Below, piece after piece: positions 1 through 5,945 of a stretch of DNA of 15,460 bases; the first letter of the stretch is position 1, and each line of letters starts with the position of its first letter. The position numbers were made by a program, and so were the translations under genes. The notes under the pieces were generated by a model, which was given only the letters and a program-made list of their open reading frames with translations, was not told where the DNA came from and made no database searches. Source of the DNA: CAIJXO01 sp964485905 (GTDB lineage: Bacteria; Patescibacteriota; Minisyncoccia; Phycocordibacterales; GWA1-40-21); the NCBI GenBank assembly GCA_964485905.1, contig CAZAJY010000015.1, positions 1 to 15,460 on the forward strand. Reading direction: 5' to 3'.

Positions 1-278
1 CGGTAGACTGCTCGATGTAAAACTCGATCCCTGATTTCGGCAATATGAATATCCCGCGATTTAGGATCATTAATTTTCTTGGCTCGATATTCGCCGTGAG
101 TGTAGACTTTATTTTTTAAATCATTGTGTAAATTAATCAAGTTATGCATTAAATTTCTTCCAAAAAACTGAACCCCATCTTTCCTTTTTTTCCCACACAA
201 AAATTCCTTCCATGCAAGTAGCAGGTTTTCCAATGATATGATATTGTCGTATCTATTATTCAAATAATTTTTAATCAT
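1..278 (-). CDS. DGR reverse transcriptase, N-terminal part (RT1), cut by window edge
   Basis: Reading leftward from an ATG at 278-276, the frame stays open to the window edge and gives 92 residues. It contains ENLLLAWKEF near residue 17 and AEIRDRVLHRAVYR at the end. These match the N-terminal region of DGR and group II-like reverse transcriptases and parallel RT2 in this window (VKNLFFAWKEF and SVRDRVLFQAVYR). The catalytic palm with the YxDD box lies beyond the window, so activity cannot be judged. In the family, this enzyme copies TR RNA into adenine-mutated cDNA. Its start abuts the ATG of the divergent avd1 gene at 279. No Shine-Dalgarno is visible. The pairing with avd1, TR1 and VR1 makes the DGR assignment firm even though only the N-terminus is seen. 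Confidence 0.88.
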   Translation of the reverse strand, partial: MIKNYLNNRYDNIISLENLLLAWKEFLCGKKRKDGVQFFGRNLMHNLINLHNDLKNKVYTHGEYRAKKINDPKSRDIHIAEIRDRVLHRAVY

Positions 279-682
279 ATGGAAAAAACTTTAAAGTCAC
301 CCCCCCCGCAACAATCCAGACCACCAAATTACTGCCTTTACTCCAATATGTAAAGACTTTATATATTCTTTGGTACGGATATTATCAAATTCTGCACAAA
401 TTACATAGACATTCTCTCGGTGTCCGAATTGACACCTTGTTTGTAGAAATAATCGAGGCTATTTCTGTTGCCACATTTTCACCAAAAGAGGAAAAACGTT
501 CCTATGTTTCTATCGCCATCAGAAAAATTGATACTATTAAGGTATTGGTGATGGTTCTCTGGGAAACAAAGTCATTGGACGATAAGAAGTATCTCGCCTT
601 ATCTTCACAAATAGAAATAGTTGGTAAAATGCTTGGTGGTTGGAATGGCCAGCTCGCAAAACAAAACTCCCCCAGCAAATAG
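279..682 (+). CDS. avd: Avd-like DGR accessory protein (avd1), frame broken at a C8 run
   Basis: Avd is a small four-helix-bundle protein that binds the DGR reverse transcriptase and TR RNA and is needed for cDNA synthesis. The helical body is clear: LPLLQYVKTLYILWYGYY, then RIDTLFVEIIEAISVATFSP, then IRKIDTIKVLVMVLWETKSL, ending with the typical GKMLGGW. This body is open from 275 to 682 but has no ATG, GTG or TTG in frame until a TTG at 437, which would delete the first helix. The ATG at 279 begins MEKTLKSPPP in another frame and stops at 351-353. One extra C in the C8 run (300-307), or a -1 ribosomal slip there, would join that start to the full Avd body of about 134 residues. The gene is therefore phase-variable, programmed to frameshift, recently broken, or miscalled at a homopolymer. 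The Avd identity is secure but its expression is uncertain. Confidence 0.8.
300..307 (+). repeat. Homopolymer run of eight C in the avd1 start region
   Basis: Eight consecutive C lie seven codons after the avd1 ATG. With eight C the frame ends at 353. With nine it enters the conserved Avd body. On the minus strand the same run lies 22-29 nt upstream of the RT1 start, so length changes could also alter RT1 promoter spacing (candidate -10 TAAAGT at 293-288). Confidence 0.85.
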
Positions 683-705
683 CCAAGGGAGAAATGAAGA
701 GAGTG

Positions 706-831
706 GCGAAGCGCAAAGCCAGATTGTTGGCGTTCCAGTTGTTGTCAAGCCAGTTCCAGTTCAGCACCACCTCGTCACCGTTCTCGTAGAGATACGGGAC
801 GTTGAGGTTGTCGTTGCGGTTCCGAACGATT
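706..831 (-). repeat. DGR1 template repeat (TR1)
   Basis: This 126-bp segment aligns without gaps to 1237-1362. There are 18 mismatches, and every one is a T on the plus strand of this copy (725, 734, 739, 740, 742, 743, 745, 755, 760, 761, 772, 775, 781, 784, 802, 809, 821, 830). On the minus strand these are template adenines, 18 changed out of 33. Read on the minus strand in the target frame, it is rich in AAC (Asn) codons, the usual TR design that lets adenine mutation reach many residues without stops. The last 19 bp at the 3' end of the minus-strand repeat (706-724) are identical in both copies and fit the initiation-of-mutagenic-homing segment. The copy is intergenic, as expected for a TR. 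Confidence 0.96.
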
Positions 832-910
832 ATATAAAACACCATCTGTCCCATTACCCCAGAATACTCTCAGGGTTGGAATATTATTCGACATCATAAT
901 GCCCCAGTGT

Positions 911-916
911 CTTATA
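911..916 (-). promoter_or_regulatory. Candidate extended -10 for TR1 RNA
   Basis: On the minus strand TGG precedes TATAAG, giving an extended -10 about 80 nt upstream of TR1. No good -35 is seen. A start near 904 would produce an RNA reading through TR1. This is suggestive only. Confidence 0.3.
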
Positions 917-938
917 CCAAGTATCTTCATTTTTTATT

Positions 939-959
939 GTCCTTCGACAGGCTCAGGAC
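939..959. repeat. Short palindromic repeat of the CTTCGACAGGCTCAGG type
   Basis: GTCCT (939-943) and AGGAC (955-959) flank CGACAGGCTC. I recognise this sequence as a very common dispersed palindromic repeat in many bacterial genomes. A second weak palindrome follows (ATCCC at 960-964 and its complement about 20 nt on). The rest of 840-1110 shows no coding potential that I can support. Confidence 0.55.
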
Positions 960-1119
960 ATCCCGAGTCATTTATCGAGGGATGAAGTGTCTACATACAC
1001 CACGCTATCTGAAACCGTGATCGCAGATATTCCGAATGTATGGATACTGGATTCGGTAGCCGGAAACAATAGTCTCCAGCATATTCACCTACTACCAAAC
1101 ATATCCTAGCATAATAGAA

Positions 1120-1168
1120 AACAGCTCGTCCACTTTCTCCACTGGATATGGAGCGTGAACGAGCTGTT
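1120..1168 (-). terminator. Stem-loop downstream of target gene 1
   Basis: AACAGCTCGT (1120-1129) pairs perfectly with ACGAGCTGTT (1159-1168). The 29-nt loop holds an inner stem CTCCA/TGGAG. On the minus strand the right-hand flank is T-rich (TTCTATTATG), so it can end transcription of target gene 1, whose stop is about 60 nt upstream. Some DGRs also need a hairpin just 3' of the VR for efficient homing (Bordetella phage). The position fits that role too. Confidence 0.65.
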
Positions 1169-1229
1169 ATATTCGAAGAACCAAGTCCTAAGGATCACAG
1201 GGCCAGTGCCTAATGACCGAGAACCCAGT

Positions 1230-1850
1230 TCAACTTGCGAAGCGCAAAGCCAGATCGTTGGCGTGCCAGCGGAGGCCAAGCCAGTACCAGCCCAGCACCA
1301 CCCCGCCACCGCTCCCGTAGAGATACGGGACGCTGAGGTCGTCGTTGCGGTCCCGAACGACTGACTTCCAAGCGAAGACGGCCAGACCTTTGAAGTTCTG
1401 CCGAAAGAAGGCAATGCCTTTCTTCCGAATTTCCTCCAAGTCGCGGAGACCGAGACAGCCTGAGAGAAGATTTTTGTCCTCTAGGTGTGAGTAGATCACA
1501 TTCCCTCGAACAACACTCTTCTGATCAGGATGCAGCCACAGTTCCAACTTACTCGCGTCATACTCCGCCGGGCCGGTATTTTCCAGTTTCTGATGCATCA
1601 CTTTCTCGACCCAGTCGGGATAGACCGGACGAACCGAACGATCAACACGAACGATCGGGTCGATGACCATGGGTTCGACGATCGGCTCCGGCTTCATCAC
1701 GAGCTCCGCCTTGCCGGTTCGGAGAAGAGTCACATTCGCGAAATTTACACCCGACGAAAGCCACTCCACATCCTCCATTGACCCGTTATTGCGCCCGACC
1801 GCCATCTCAAACTTGTGCCCAGGACCCTGACCCATAACGAACTCGCTCAT
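1230..1850 (-). CDS. DGR1 target (variable) protein with C-terminal VR
   Basis: The product has 206 residues. The ATG at 1850 follows GAAAGGA about 8 nt upstream, a good Shine-Dalgarno. No signal peptide or membrane segment is visible. A proline- and valine-rich stretch near residues 50-75 is followed by a conserved-looking domain (YPDWVEKVMHQKLE, ELWLHPDQK, GNVIYSHLE, LLSGCLGLRDLEEIRKKG). I recall this as a hypothetical protein family of CPR genomes. The last 41 codons before the final serine are VR1. They begin at VVRDRNDDLSVPYLY and end ALRFAS, with the stop four bases past the repeat. Against the TR1-encoded peptide, 14 residues differ, mostly Asn, Asp or Glu replaced by Gly, Asp, Ser, Tyr, His, Leu or Arg. 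By analogy with other DGR targets the tail is probably a C-type-lectin-like ligand-binding face. The ligand and cell location are unknown. The gene is clearly more GC-rich than its neighbours. Confidence 0.9.
   Translation of the reverse strand: MSEFVMGQGPGHKFEMAVGRNNGSMEDVEWLSSGVNFANVTLLRTGKAELVMKPEPIVEPMVIDPIVRVDRSVRPVYPDWVEKVMHQKLENTGPAEYDASKLELWLHPDQKSVVRGNVIYSHLEDKNLLSGCLGLRDLEEIRKKGIAFFRQNFKGLAVFAWKSVVRDRNDDLSVPYLYGSGGGVVLGWYWLGLRWHANDLALRFAS
1237..1362 (-). repeat. DGR1 variable repeat (VR1)
   Basis: This is the recipient copy of TR1, occupying the 3' end of target gene 1. Substitutions on the minus strand are A to G (13), A to C (3) and A to T (2), and no template G, C or T has changed. 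Homology ends sharply: at 1363 upstream, and at 1236 downstream, two bases before the last codon's third base. The stop codon lies just outside. Confidence 0.96.
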
Positions 1851-2037
1851 AACCGTTTCCTTTCAATGAGGTGTGCTTTTAAAAAAGCTTACCTCGGCTT
1901 GTTGGTCATCATGACCATTTCGACTCTGCCACCTTTTGGCTTAGTCACAGCTTTTGACAGACTTTTCTAAATCCGCCAAAAGCTGTGACTAATTTCAATA
2001 TTTCACAAGTATTTTAAAGGGCTATTAATCTGAAAAA
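1851..2037 (-). promoter_or_regulatory. Hairpin-rich leader of target gene 1
   Basis: The roughly 180-nt leader between the mapped promoter and the ATG carries three stem-loops on the minus strand. The first is a perfect 16-bp stem (1941-1956 with 1977-1992). The second is a 7-bp palindrome TGGTCAT/ATGACCA (1903-1909, 1911-1917). The third is GAGGT/ACCTC (1868-1872, 1891-1895) with an inner GCTTTT/AAAAGC, placed just before the Shine-Dalgarno. CTTTTGGC (1933-1940) can also pair with GCCAAAAG (1975-1982), competing with the 16-bp stem. This is an attenuator-like arrangement. Confidence 0.5.
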
Positions 2038-2066
2038 AGTATAGCAAATTTAAGATTATTTGTCAA
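2038..2066 (-). promoter_or_regulatory. Sigma70-type promoter of target gene 1
   Basis: On the minus strand TTGACA (2066-2061), a 17-nt spacer and TATACT (2043-2038) form a near-consensus promoter. TGC directly precedes the -10, making it extended as well. It is the strongest promoter in the window and predicts transcription starting near 2030. Confidence 0.85.
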
Positions 2067-2144
2067 GCAAAATAGAGTTTCGTCAATACAAATTCTGAAA
2101 TAGTCTTATTTTAAGCCTATATATTAGAAATATGATTAAAATAA

Positions 2145-2627
2145 TCAAATATTCAAAATTCTAAATAATGCAACACCAAAGGCGACGGAGACATTGAGGG
2201 ATTCTTTTTGACCGCGCATAGGAATTTCGGCGATGGTATCAACTAACTTCAAAACGATTGGCGGAATTCCCTTCACCTCCTCCCCCATTATAAAAACCGT
2301 TTTATTTTTTACCTTTACTTTTTTATAATCCACCGAATTTTTTGCTTGCTCAATTGCAATAATTTGAAATCTATCTTTTTTTAATTTCTTAATTATATCT
2401 AAAATATTCTTCTCATATTGCCACTTTATACTTTTCTCCGCCCCCAAAGCTACTTTAGCAATATCTTTTCTCTCTCGTCCAAATCTATCTGTAGGTGCTG
2501 GTGTGGTGCCACAAAGAATAATTTTATCCACTCCGAGAGCATCGCCAGTACGAAAAATAGACCCAACGTTATGGGTGCTTCTAATATTATCCAGAACTAC
2601 AATAATCTCATTATTCTCTTTGTTCAT
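2145..2627 (-). CDS. SpoU/TrmH-family RNA 2'-O-methyltransferase
   Basis: The 160-residue protein is a minimal SPOUT methyltransferase that would use S-adenosylmethionine to methylate a ribose 2'-OH in tRNA or rRNA. The three SpoU motifs are present. Motif 1 is DNIRSTHNVGSIFRT (13-27), with the catalytic Arg. Motif 2 is VFIMGEEVKGIPP (about 111-123). Motif 3 is IPMRGQKESLNVSVAFGVAL (about 135-154), with the trefoil-knot cofactor site. It lacks the N-terminal substrate-binding domain of RlmB/TsnR types, so the exact target is open. The ATG at 2627 has no Shine-Dalgarno but an extended -10 lies 7 nt upstream. It stands alone, divergent from the DoxX gene. Confidence 0.92.
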   Translation of the reverse strand: MNKENNEIIVVLDNIRSTHNVGSIFRTGDALGVDKIILCGTTPAPTDRFGRERKDIAKVALGAEKSIKWQYEKNILDIIKKLKKDRFQIIAIEQAKNSVDYKKVKVKNKTVFIMGEEVKGIPPIVLKLVDTIAEIPMRGQKESLNVSVAFGVALFRILNI

Positions 2628-2634
2628 GATTTAT

Positions 2635-2643
2635 ATTATTGCA
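2635..2643 (-). promoter_or_regulatory. Extended -10 of the TrmH-family gene
   Basis: On the minus strand TGC plus AATAAT ends 7 nt before the ATG. With no Shine-Dalgarno, the transcript should be leaderless or nearly so. Confidence 0.5.
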
Positions 2644-2644
2644 T

Positions 2645-2700
2645 ATAAAACATAAAGCATGAAGCTTGAAACGTTTTATGTTCTAAGTTTTATGTTTTAT
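2645..2700. repeat. AT-rich inverted repeat between divergent genes
   Basis: ATAAAACATAAA (2645-2656) is the exact inverse of TTTATGTTTTAT (2689-2700), with related TTTTATG units between them. It fills the divergent intergenic region next to both promoters. Confidence 0.6.
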
Positions 2701-2708
2701 GATATACT
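2700..2708 (+). promoter_or_regulatory. Extended -10 of the DoxX gene
   Basis: TGA followed by TATACT (2703-2708) ends 6 nt before the ATG at 2715. No ribosome-binding site is seen, so the mRNA should be leaderless. Confidence 0.6.
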
Positions 2709-2714
2709 TATGGT

Positions 2715-3128
2715 ATGCAAACATTCAATCTTTTTCCCGAATTATTTTCTTTCTCTTTAATCGCCCCTGTCATTCTGAGAGTTGTTTTGGGTTTTATTTT
2801 CTTAAATCTCGGTTTCTTAAAACTAGGTAAAGAAAAAGATGGTTGGAATGGCTCATTAAATGTTTTAGGTATTAAACCAGCCGGATTTTTTGTCGGCTTA
2901 TTAGGAATTGTGGAAATTTTGGGTGGATTATTTTTAATCGCCGGTGCCTATACTCAATTAGTGGCTCTCATCCTAGCGGTCATCTCCCTTAGTGAATTAC
3001 TAGTGGAATACAAAGAGGAATCCATTCTCAAAAGAGATTTAGTTTTTTATCTTCTTCTCGCCACCATTTGTGTTTCCCTCCTCCTAACTGGCGCCGGCCT
3101 CTGGGCTGTCGACTTTCCAATATTATAA
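2715..3128 (+). CDS. DoxX-family membrane protein
   Basis: The 137-residue protein has four hydrophobic segments, at roughly residues 13-35, 55-75, 78-97 and 108-130. It carries the DoxX-type pattern APVILRVVLGFIFLNLGFLK, then a GW..SL loop, then GFFVGLLGIVEILGGLFLIAG. DoxX-family proteins are small inner-membrane proteins linked in other bacteria to quinone, thiosulfate or oxidative-stress functions. The function in this organism is unknown. The start is set by the extended -10 six bases upstream. It is monocistronic and is followed by the tRNA-Lys promoter. Confidence 0.82.
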   Translation: MQTFNLFPELFSFSLIAPVILRVVLGFIFLNLGFLKLGKEKDGWNGSLNVLGIKPAGFFVGLLGIVEILGGLFLIAGAYTQLVALILAVISLSELLVEYKEESILKRDLVFYLLLATICVSLLLTGAGLWAVDFPIL

Positions 3129-3133
3129 TTTTA

Positions 3134-3163
3134 TTGGACATTTAAGGCCTTTTTTGTTATATT
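3134..3163 (+). promoter_or_regulatory. Candidate promoter of tRNA-Lys
   Basis: TTGGAC (3134-3139), an 18-nt spacer and TATATT (3158-3163) lie about 10 nt before the tRNA 5' end. The -35 match is partial. Confidence 0.4.
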
Positions 3164-3172
3164 TTTCCTATT

Positions 3173-3244
<72 letters not shown>

Positions 3245-3245
<1 letters not shown>

Positions 3246-3535
3246 CAAGCGTAAAAAATCTGCCCTGCGACAGATTTTTAGCTTGTCCGAGCCGGAGCAT
3301 GTTTTTTGCTCCAAAAAACGGCGAGGCGGGATCGCGACCAAATTTTGCGACGACAAAATTTGAGTTGTGATGACAAGTTCTTTTACAGTGTCCGAGCCGG
3401 ACTGAGTTTTTACGAGGGAGGCGGGGCCTGCGACTTTGTCTTGAGTTCACGAAAGGCAAAAGTTGTGGGCGACAATCAAATCGTAGGTTCAATTAAGGGT
3501 ATTATTAGTGTACCCGGATAGGAATCGAACTTTTT
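3245..3535. repeat. Palindrome-rich repeat region downstream of tRNA-Lys
   Basis: No gene is supported here. A long imperfect hairpin starts at the tRNA discriminator base (3245-3262 with 3271-3286, two bulges). Two related units follow. Each opens with the identical 12-mer GTCCGAGCCGGA (3285-3296 and 3390-3401) and contains GAGGCGGG (3323-3330 and 3418-3425) then GCGAC. A perfect 9-bp stem CAAATTTTG/CAAAATTTG (3339-3347, 3354-3362) lies between them. At 3509-3530 the minus strand reads like the T-loop and acceptor end of a tRNA (GTTCGATTCC then CCGGGTACA) but the 5' half of the T stem is lost. Confidence 0.6.
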
Positions 3536-3550
3536 ATATTTATGTAAAAT

Positions 3551-3559
3551 TGGTATATT
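3551..3559 (+). promoter_or_regulatory. Extended -10 of the MFS gene
   Basis: TGG plus TATATT ends 7 nt before the ATG at 3567. There is no Shine-Dalgarno, which again fits a leaderless mRNA. Confidence 0.55.
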
Positions 3560-3566
3560 TATCGTT

Positions 3567-4787
3567 ATGAATAAAAAAAGATTATTTCAGTGGTCATTAT
3601 ATGACTTTGCCAATTCTTTAATTTTTATTAATTTTCTTTTGTACTTTTCTCAATGGATGGTTATTGATGGTGGCCTGTCTGATTTTTGGTATAACGCCAT
3701 TTTTGCCATAACTTCAATCTTACTATTTCTGTCCGCTCCAACACTAGCCTCCTTTACTGATAAATATGGTGGTAGAAAATATTTATTAAACTTTGCGACT
3801 ATAGGAACATTTCTAGGTTATGGGCTAGCTACTGTTTTTGCTTATCTAGGAACACAGTATATTTTTATAATCGCTATTTTCTTCTTAATCGGACAATATT
3901 TCTATCAACTTTCCTTTGTTTTTTATAATACATTAATCGAGGATGTAGCTGATGAAGAACACCGTGCCAGAGCCTCTGGAATTGGTCAATTTTCTAATAG
4001 TTTAGGACAAGTAGCTGGCCTCCTAATTGCCTTGCCTTTATCAGCCACAAGGTTGCAACCACTAATTCCATCATTAATCCTATTTATTATCTTTACCCTT
4101 CCAATGATGATTTCTTTTGTTGATAGTAAGCCTAAAAATAACAAACTTAGTATTAAAGTGTTACGTGAGGGAGAAAAAGAATATATCAAAAAAATGGTGG
4201 CTTTCTTCTCACTTTCAATCGCCGTACCAATGCTAGTATCTTTCTTCTTTTTTAATGATGCCTTTCTGACAATCTCAAACAATTTTGCTATCTATATGGA
4301 GAGGGTCTATGGTGTTTCCGATGATATAAAAAACTATTTACTTCTCGCTGTTCTTTTTATGGGTGGTTTGGGAGCAATAGTGTCTGGGTGGGTGGCAGAT
4401 AAAATTGGTGATTTGAAAGCTTTGAAAATCACTTTAGTTTTTTGGGTGATTCTAATTCCCGCCCTAGCTGTATCAAGAGGTTTAATCTCCCTAACTATTC
4501 TTTCCGTTCTTCTTGGATTCTTAATGGGACCAATTTGGACAATTTCTAGGTCTTATCTGAGTAAAACTCTTAAAAAAGAGGATTTGACCTATGGTTTTAC
4601 CTTTTATACTCTAGCTGAGAGGTTTGCTACTTTATTTGGGCCACTTACTTGGGGTGGAATGATTGCTGTTTTAGGTATTGAAAGTGTAAATTATCGTATC
4701 GCCATGTTCACAATGGTTATTTATGTAATTTTTGGTTTAATTGTCTTATTGAAATGGAAAAGAGAACCTAAAATAGTGACACCCTAA
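3567..4787 (+). CDS. MFS transporter, Atg22/UMF1-like
   Basis: The 406-residue protein is highly hydrophobic with about 12 predicted membrane spans and a cytoplasmic break near residues 190-205. The opening FQWSLYDFANSLIF matches the W-x-LYD-x-ANS signature of the UMF1/Atg22-like branch of the major facilitator superfamily. The A-like loop DKYGGRKYLL follows the second span, and a second copy, SGWVADKIGDLKALK, sits in the second half. Yeast Atg22 exports amino acids from the vacuole, but bacterial members have no firmly assigned substrate, so none is given here. The length is normal for the family. No partner genes adjoin it, and its stop overlaps the minus-strand remnant at 4784. Confidence 0.85.
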   Translation: MNKKRLFQWSLYDFANSLIFINFLLYFSQWMVIDGGLSDFWYNAIFAITSILLFLSAPTLASFTDKYGGRKYLLNFATIGTFLGYGLATVFAYLGTQYIFIIAIFFLIGQYFYQLSFVFYNTLIEDVADEEHRARASGIGQFSNSLGQVAGLLIALPLSATRLQPLIPSLILFIIFTLPMMISFVDSKPKNNKLSIKVLREGEKEYIKKMVAFFSLSIAVPMLVSFFFFNDAFLTISNNFAIYMERVYGVSDDIKNYLLLAVLFMGGLGAIVSGWVADKIGDLKALKITLVFWVILIPALAVSRGLISLTILSVLLGFLMGPIWTISRSYLSKTLKKEDLTYGFTFYTLAERFATLFGPLTWGGMIAVLGIESVNYRIAMFTMVIYVIFGLIVLLKWKREPKIVTP

Positions 4788-4888
4788 GTCTTACTCATCT
4801 CCCTAATATACTTCACCTTCTCCCACATCTCACTCACATATGATCCATCACTCAAAATGGTTATAATAATTTCTAGTTGTGGGGACAC
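4784..4888 (-). pseudogene. Possible gene remnant, 34-codon protein tail
   Basis: On the minus strand a frame from a GTG at 4888 reads VSPQLEIIITILSDGSYVSE and continues MWEKVKYIREMSKT before its stop. The composition looks protein-like, with alternating hydrophobic and charged residues, unlike most chance frames here. The frame stays open further upstream but becomes unconvincing. The plus-strand promoter of the 44-residue gene lies just upstream of the GTG. It may be a decayed gene end or a tiny protein. I do not recognise a family. Confidence 0.25.
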
Positions 4889-4917
4889 TTGCAAAAGATT
4901 TAAATATCTTCTATAGT
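4889..4917 (+). promoter_or_regulatory. Promoter of the small zinc-ribbon gene
   Basis: TTGCAA (4889-4894), a 17-nt spacer and TATAGT (4912-4917) form a fair sigma70-type promoter. It predicts a leader of about 45 nt that contains a short CCAGA/TCTGG stem. Confidence 0.6.
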
Positions 4918-4970
4918 AAAAACAATCCAGACAAATATAGATCTGGTAAGTACAAAAGGGAGGTTCTGAA

Positions 4971-5105
4971 ATGTGTGATGTGAAGAAAGCAAAAAGAAAA
5001 GGGCACCGGATGAAAGGTTCTGGCCAATCGGCCCGTTGCTATAAGTGCGGAGAAAGTGTTCGGGTCTGCGCCAACAATAAGTGTCCGGGATATATCCGGC
5101 GCTGA
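4971..5105 (+). CDS. Small zinc-ribbon protein, 44 residues
   Basis: The product is MCDVKKAKRKG followed by a basic linker and CYKCGESVRVCANNKC, ending in GYIRR. Four cysteines spaced C-x2-C-x6-C-x4-C (residues 23, 26, 33, 38) are a plausible zinc site, and 13 of 44 residues are Lys or Arg, suggesting RNA or DNA contact. Gene reality is supported by a promoter at 4889-4917, a strong Shine-Dalgarno (AGGGAGG at 4957-4963, 7 nt from the ATG) and a strong terminator 18 nt after the stop. Like the DGR targets, and unlike the neighbouring housekeeping genes, it has a leader with a ribosome-binding site. I cannot assign a function. Confidence 0.75.
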   Translation: MCDVKKAKRKGHRMKGSGQSARCYKCGESVRVCANNKCPGYIRR

Positions 5106-5123
5106 CATCTAACATCCACCCAG

Positions 5124-5155
5124 TCCCCCGACACCGGTCGGGGGATTCTTTATTT
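5124..5155 (+). terminator. Rho-independent terminator of the small zinc-ribbon gene
   Basis: CCCCCGAC (5125-5132) pairs with GTCGGGGG (5137-5144), with an outer T-A pair and a 4-nt loop, then a T-rich tail. It also separates this gene from the convergent holA. Confidence 0.85.
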
Positions 5156-5160
5156 CTAAA

Positions 5161-5904
5161 CTAAAGTTCCAATATAAATCTCTCCAAAGCCACAGCAAAA
5201 TCAAGATGGCCGAGATGGGCTTGATGATACATTTCGAATAATTTAGAGGACATTTGTTTTAATTTTTGTTCGGAGTAATTTTTGGCATAATTTTTTGACT
5301 TAGAAAAAACATAGGGATTTAATCCGGCTTCTGTAGCATCCTTAGATTTAAGAGCCGACAACATTGCCTTTACTTGCCAGAAAAATATTCCGTGTACTTC
5401 CTCGCTTGGTACTTCCTCCAACAAAGCATCCTGATATAGGGTCCACAGTAGTTTCTTATTTTTCTCCCCTAAAGCATTAGCAAATTCAAAAAAATCTATT
5501 TTTTCTCCTTTTAAAGCCAGTTTTTCTTTCTTACTTGGTTCCTTAAAAGGTTTAATAAATTCTTCAACTTTGTCAGCATATTTTTCAAACTTTTCTAATT
5601 CTTTTTTATTCAATCCTCCTTCTAAGAAAACAAAAAAGTTTGGTGACTCTTTTATCTCTTTCAGCTTTTTCAATAAGACTTCTGAAATTTCTTTCTCTTC
5701 ACATAAATTATCGGCCAAAACAACAGAGCCGGAATAAAACAACCCCTGACTAGCAATTAATTCATCTAATTTATTTTCTGAAAAATTTTCCACCGTTAAT
5801 TTAAAAAGCTCCGCATCCTCATGCTTTTTCCGTGCTGCAACCACCACCTTTTGTGCCTGACTTCGCGCTTTTATTTGATCTGTCCCATAATATAAATAAA
5901 TCAC
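5161..5904 (-). CDS. holA: DNA polymerase III delta subunit (HolA-like)
   Basis: Delta is the clamp-loader subunit that opens the beta sliding clamp and loads it on primed DNA. The 247-residue protein begins MIYLYYGTDQIKARSQAQKV, the family's N-terminal beta strand and the remnant of the P-loop region, followed by the LDELIASQGLFYSGSVVLAD segment of the AAA+-like domain. The C-terminus has the helical collar pattern (GIFFWQVKAMLSAL, then LFEMYHQAHLGHLDFAVALERFIL). It is about 100 residues shorter than the E. coli protein, typical of reduced genomes. The GTG at 5904 is the only possible start because a stop lies two codons upstream, and the promoter ends 6 nt before it. It converges on the small zinc-ribbon gene. 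Confidence 0.85.
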   Translation of the reverse strand: MIYLYYGTDQIKARSQAQKVVVAARKKHEDAELFKLTVENFSENKLDELIASQGLFYSGSVVLADNLCEEKEISEVLLKKLKEIKESPNFFVFLEGGLNKKELEKFEKYADKVEEFIKPFKEPSKKEKLALKGEKIDFFEFANALGEKNKKLLWTLYQDALLEEVPSEEVHGIFFWQVKAMLSALKSKDATEAGLNPYVFSKSKNYAKNYSEQKLKQMSSKLFEMYHQAHLGHLDFAVALERFILEL

Positions 5905-5910
5905 TCTTCA

Positions 5911-5939
5911 AGTGTAAGGTTTAAACACAAAAATGTAAA
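5911..5939 (-). promoter_or_regulatory. Promoter of holA
   Basis: On the minus strand TTTACA (5939-5934), a 17-nt spacer and TACACT (5916-5911) lie 6 nt before the GTG start, between RT2 and holA. Confidence 0.6.
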
Positions 5940-5945
5940 GTCTTA

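Noticed and set aside
537..854. Minus-strand frame of 105 codons through TR1
   Set aside because: Same reason: TR-derived open frame continuing antisense into avd1.
621..1364. Plus-strand frames across TR1 and VR1 (621-899, 1155-1364)
   Set aside because: They are complements of the AAC-rich template and the target gene. Adenine-only divergence is explained by the minus-strand frame.
4900..5115. Two minus-strand frames of 65-71 codons
   Set aside because: They are antisense to the 44-residue zinc-ribbon gene, which has its own promoter, Shine-Dalgarno and terminator.
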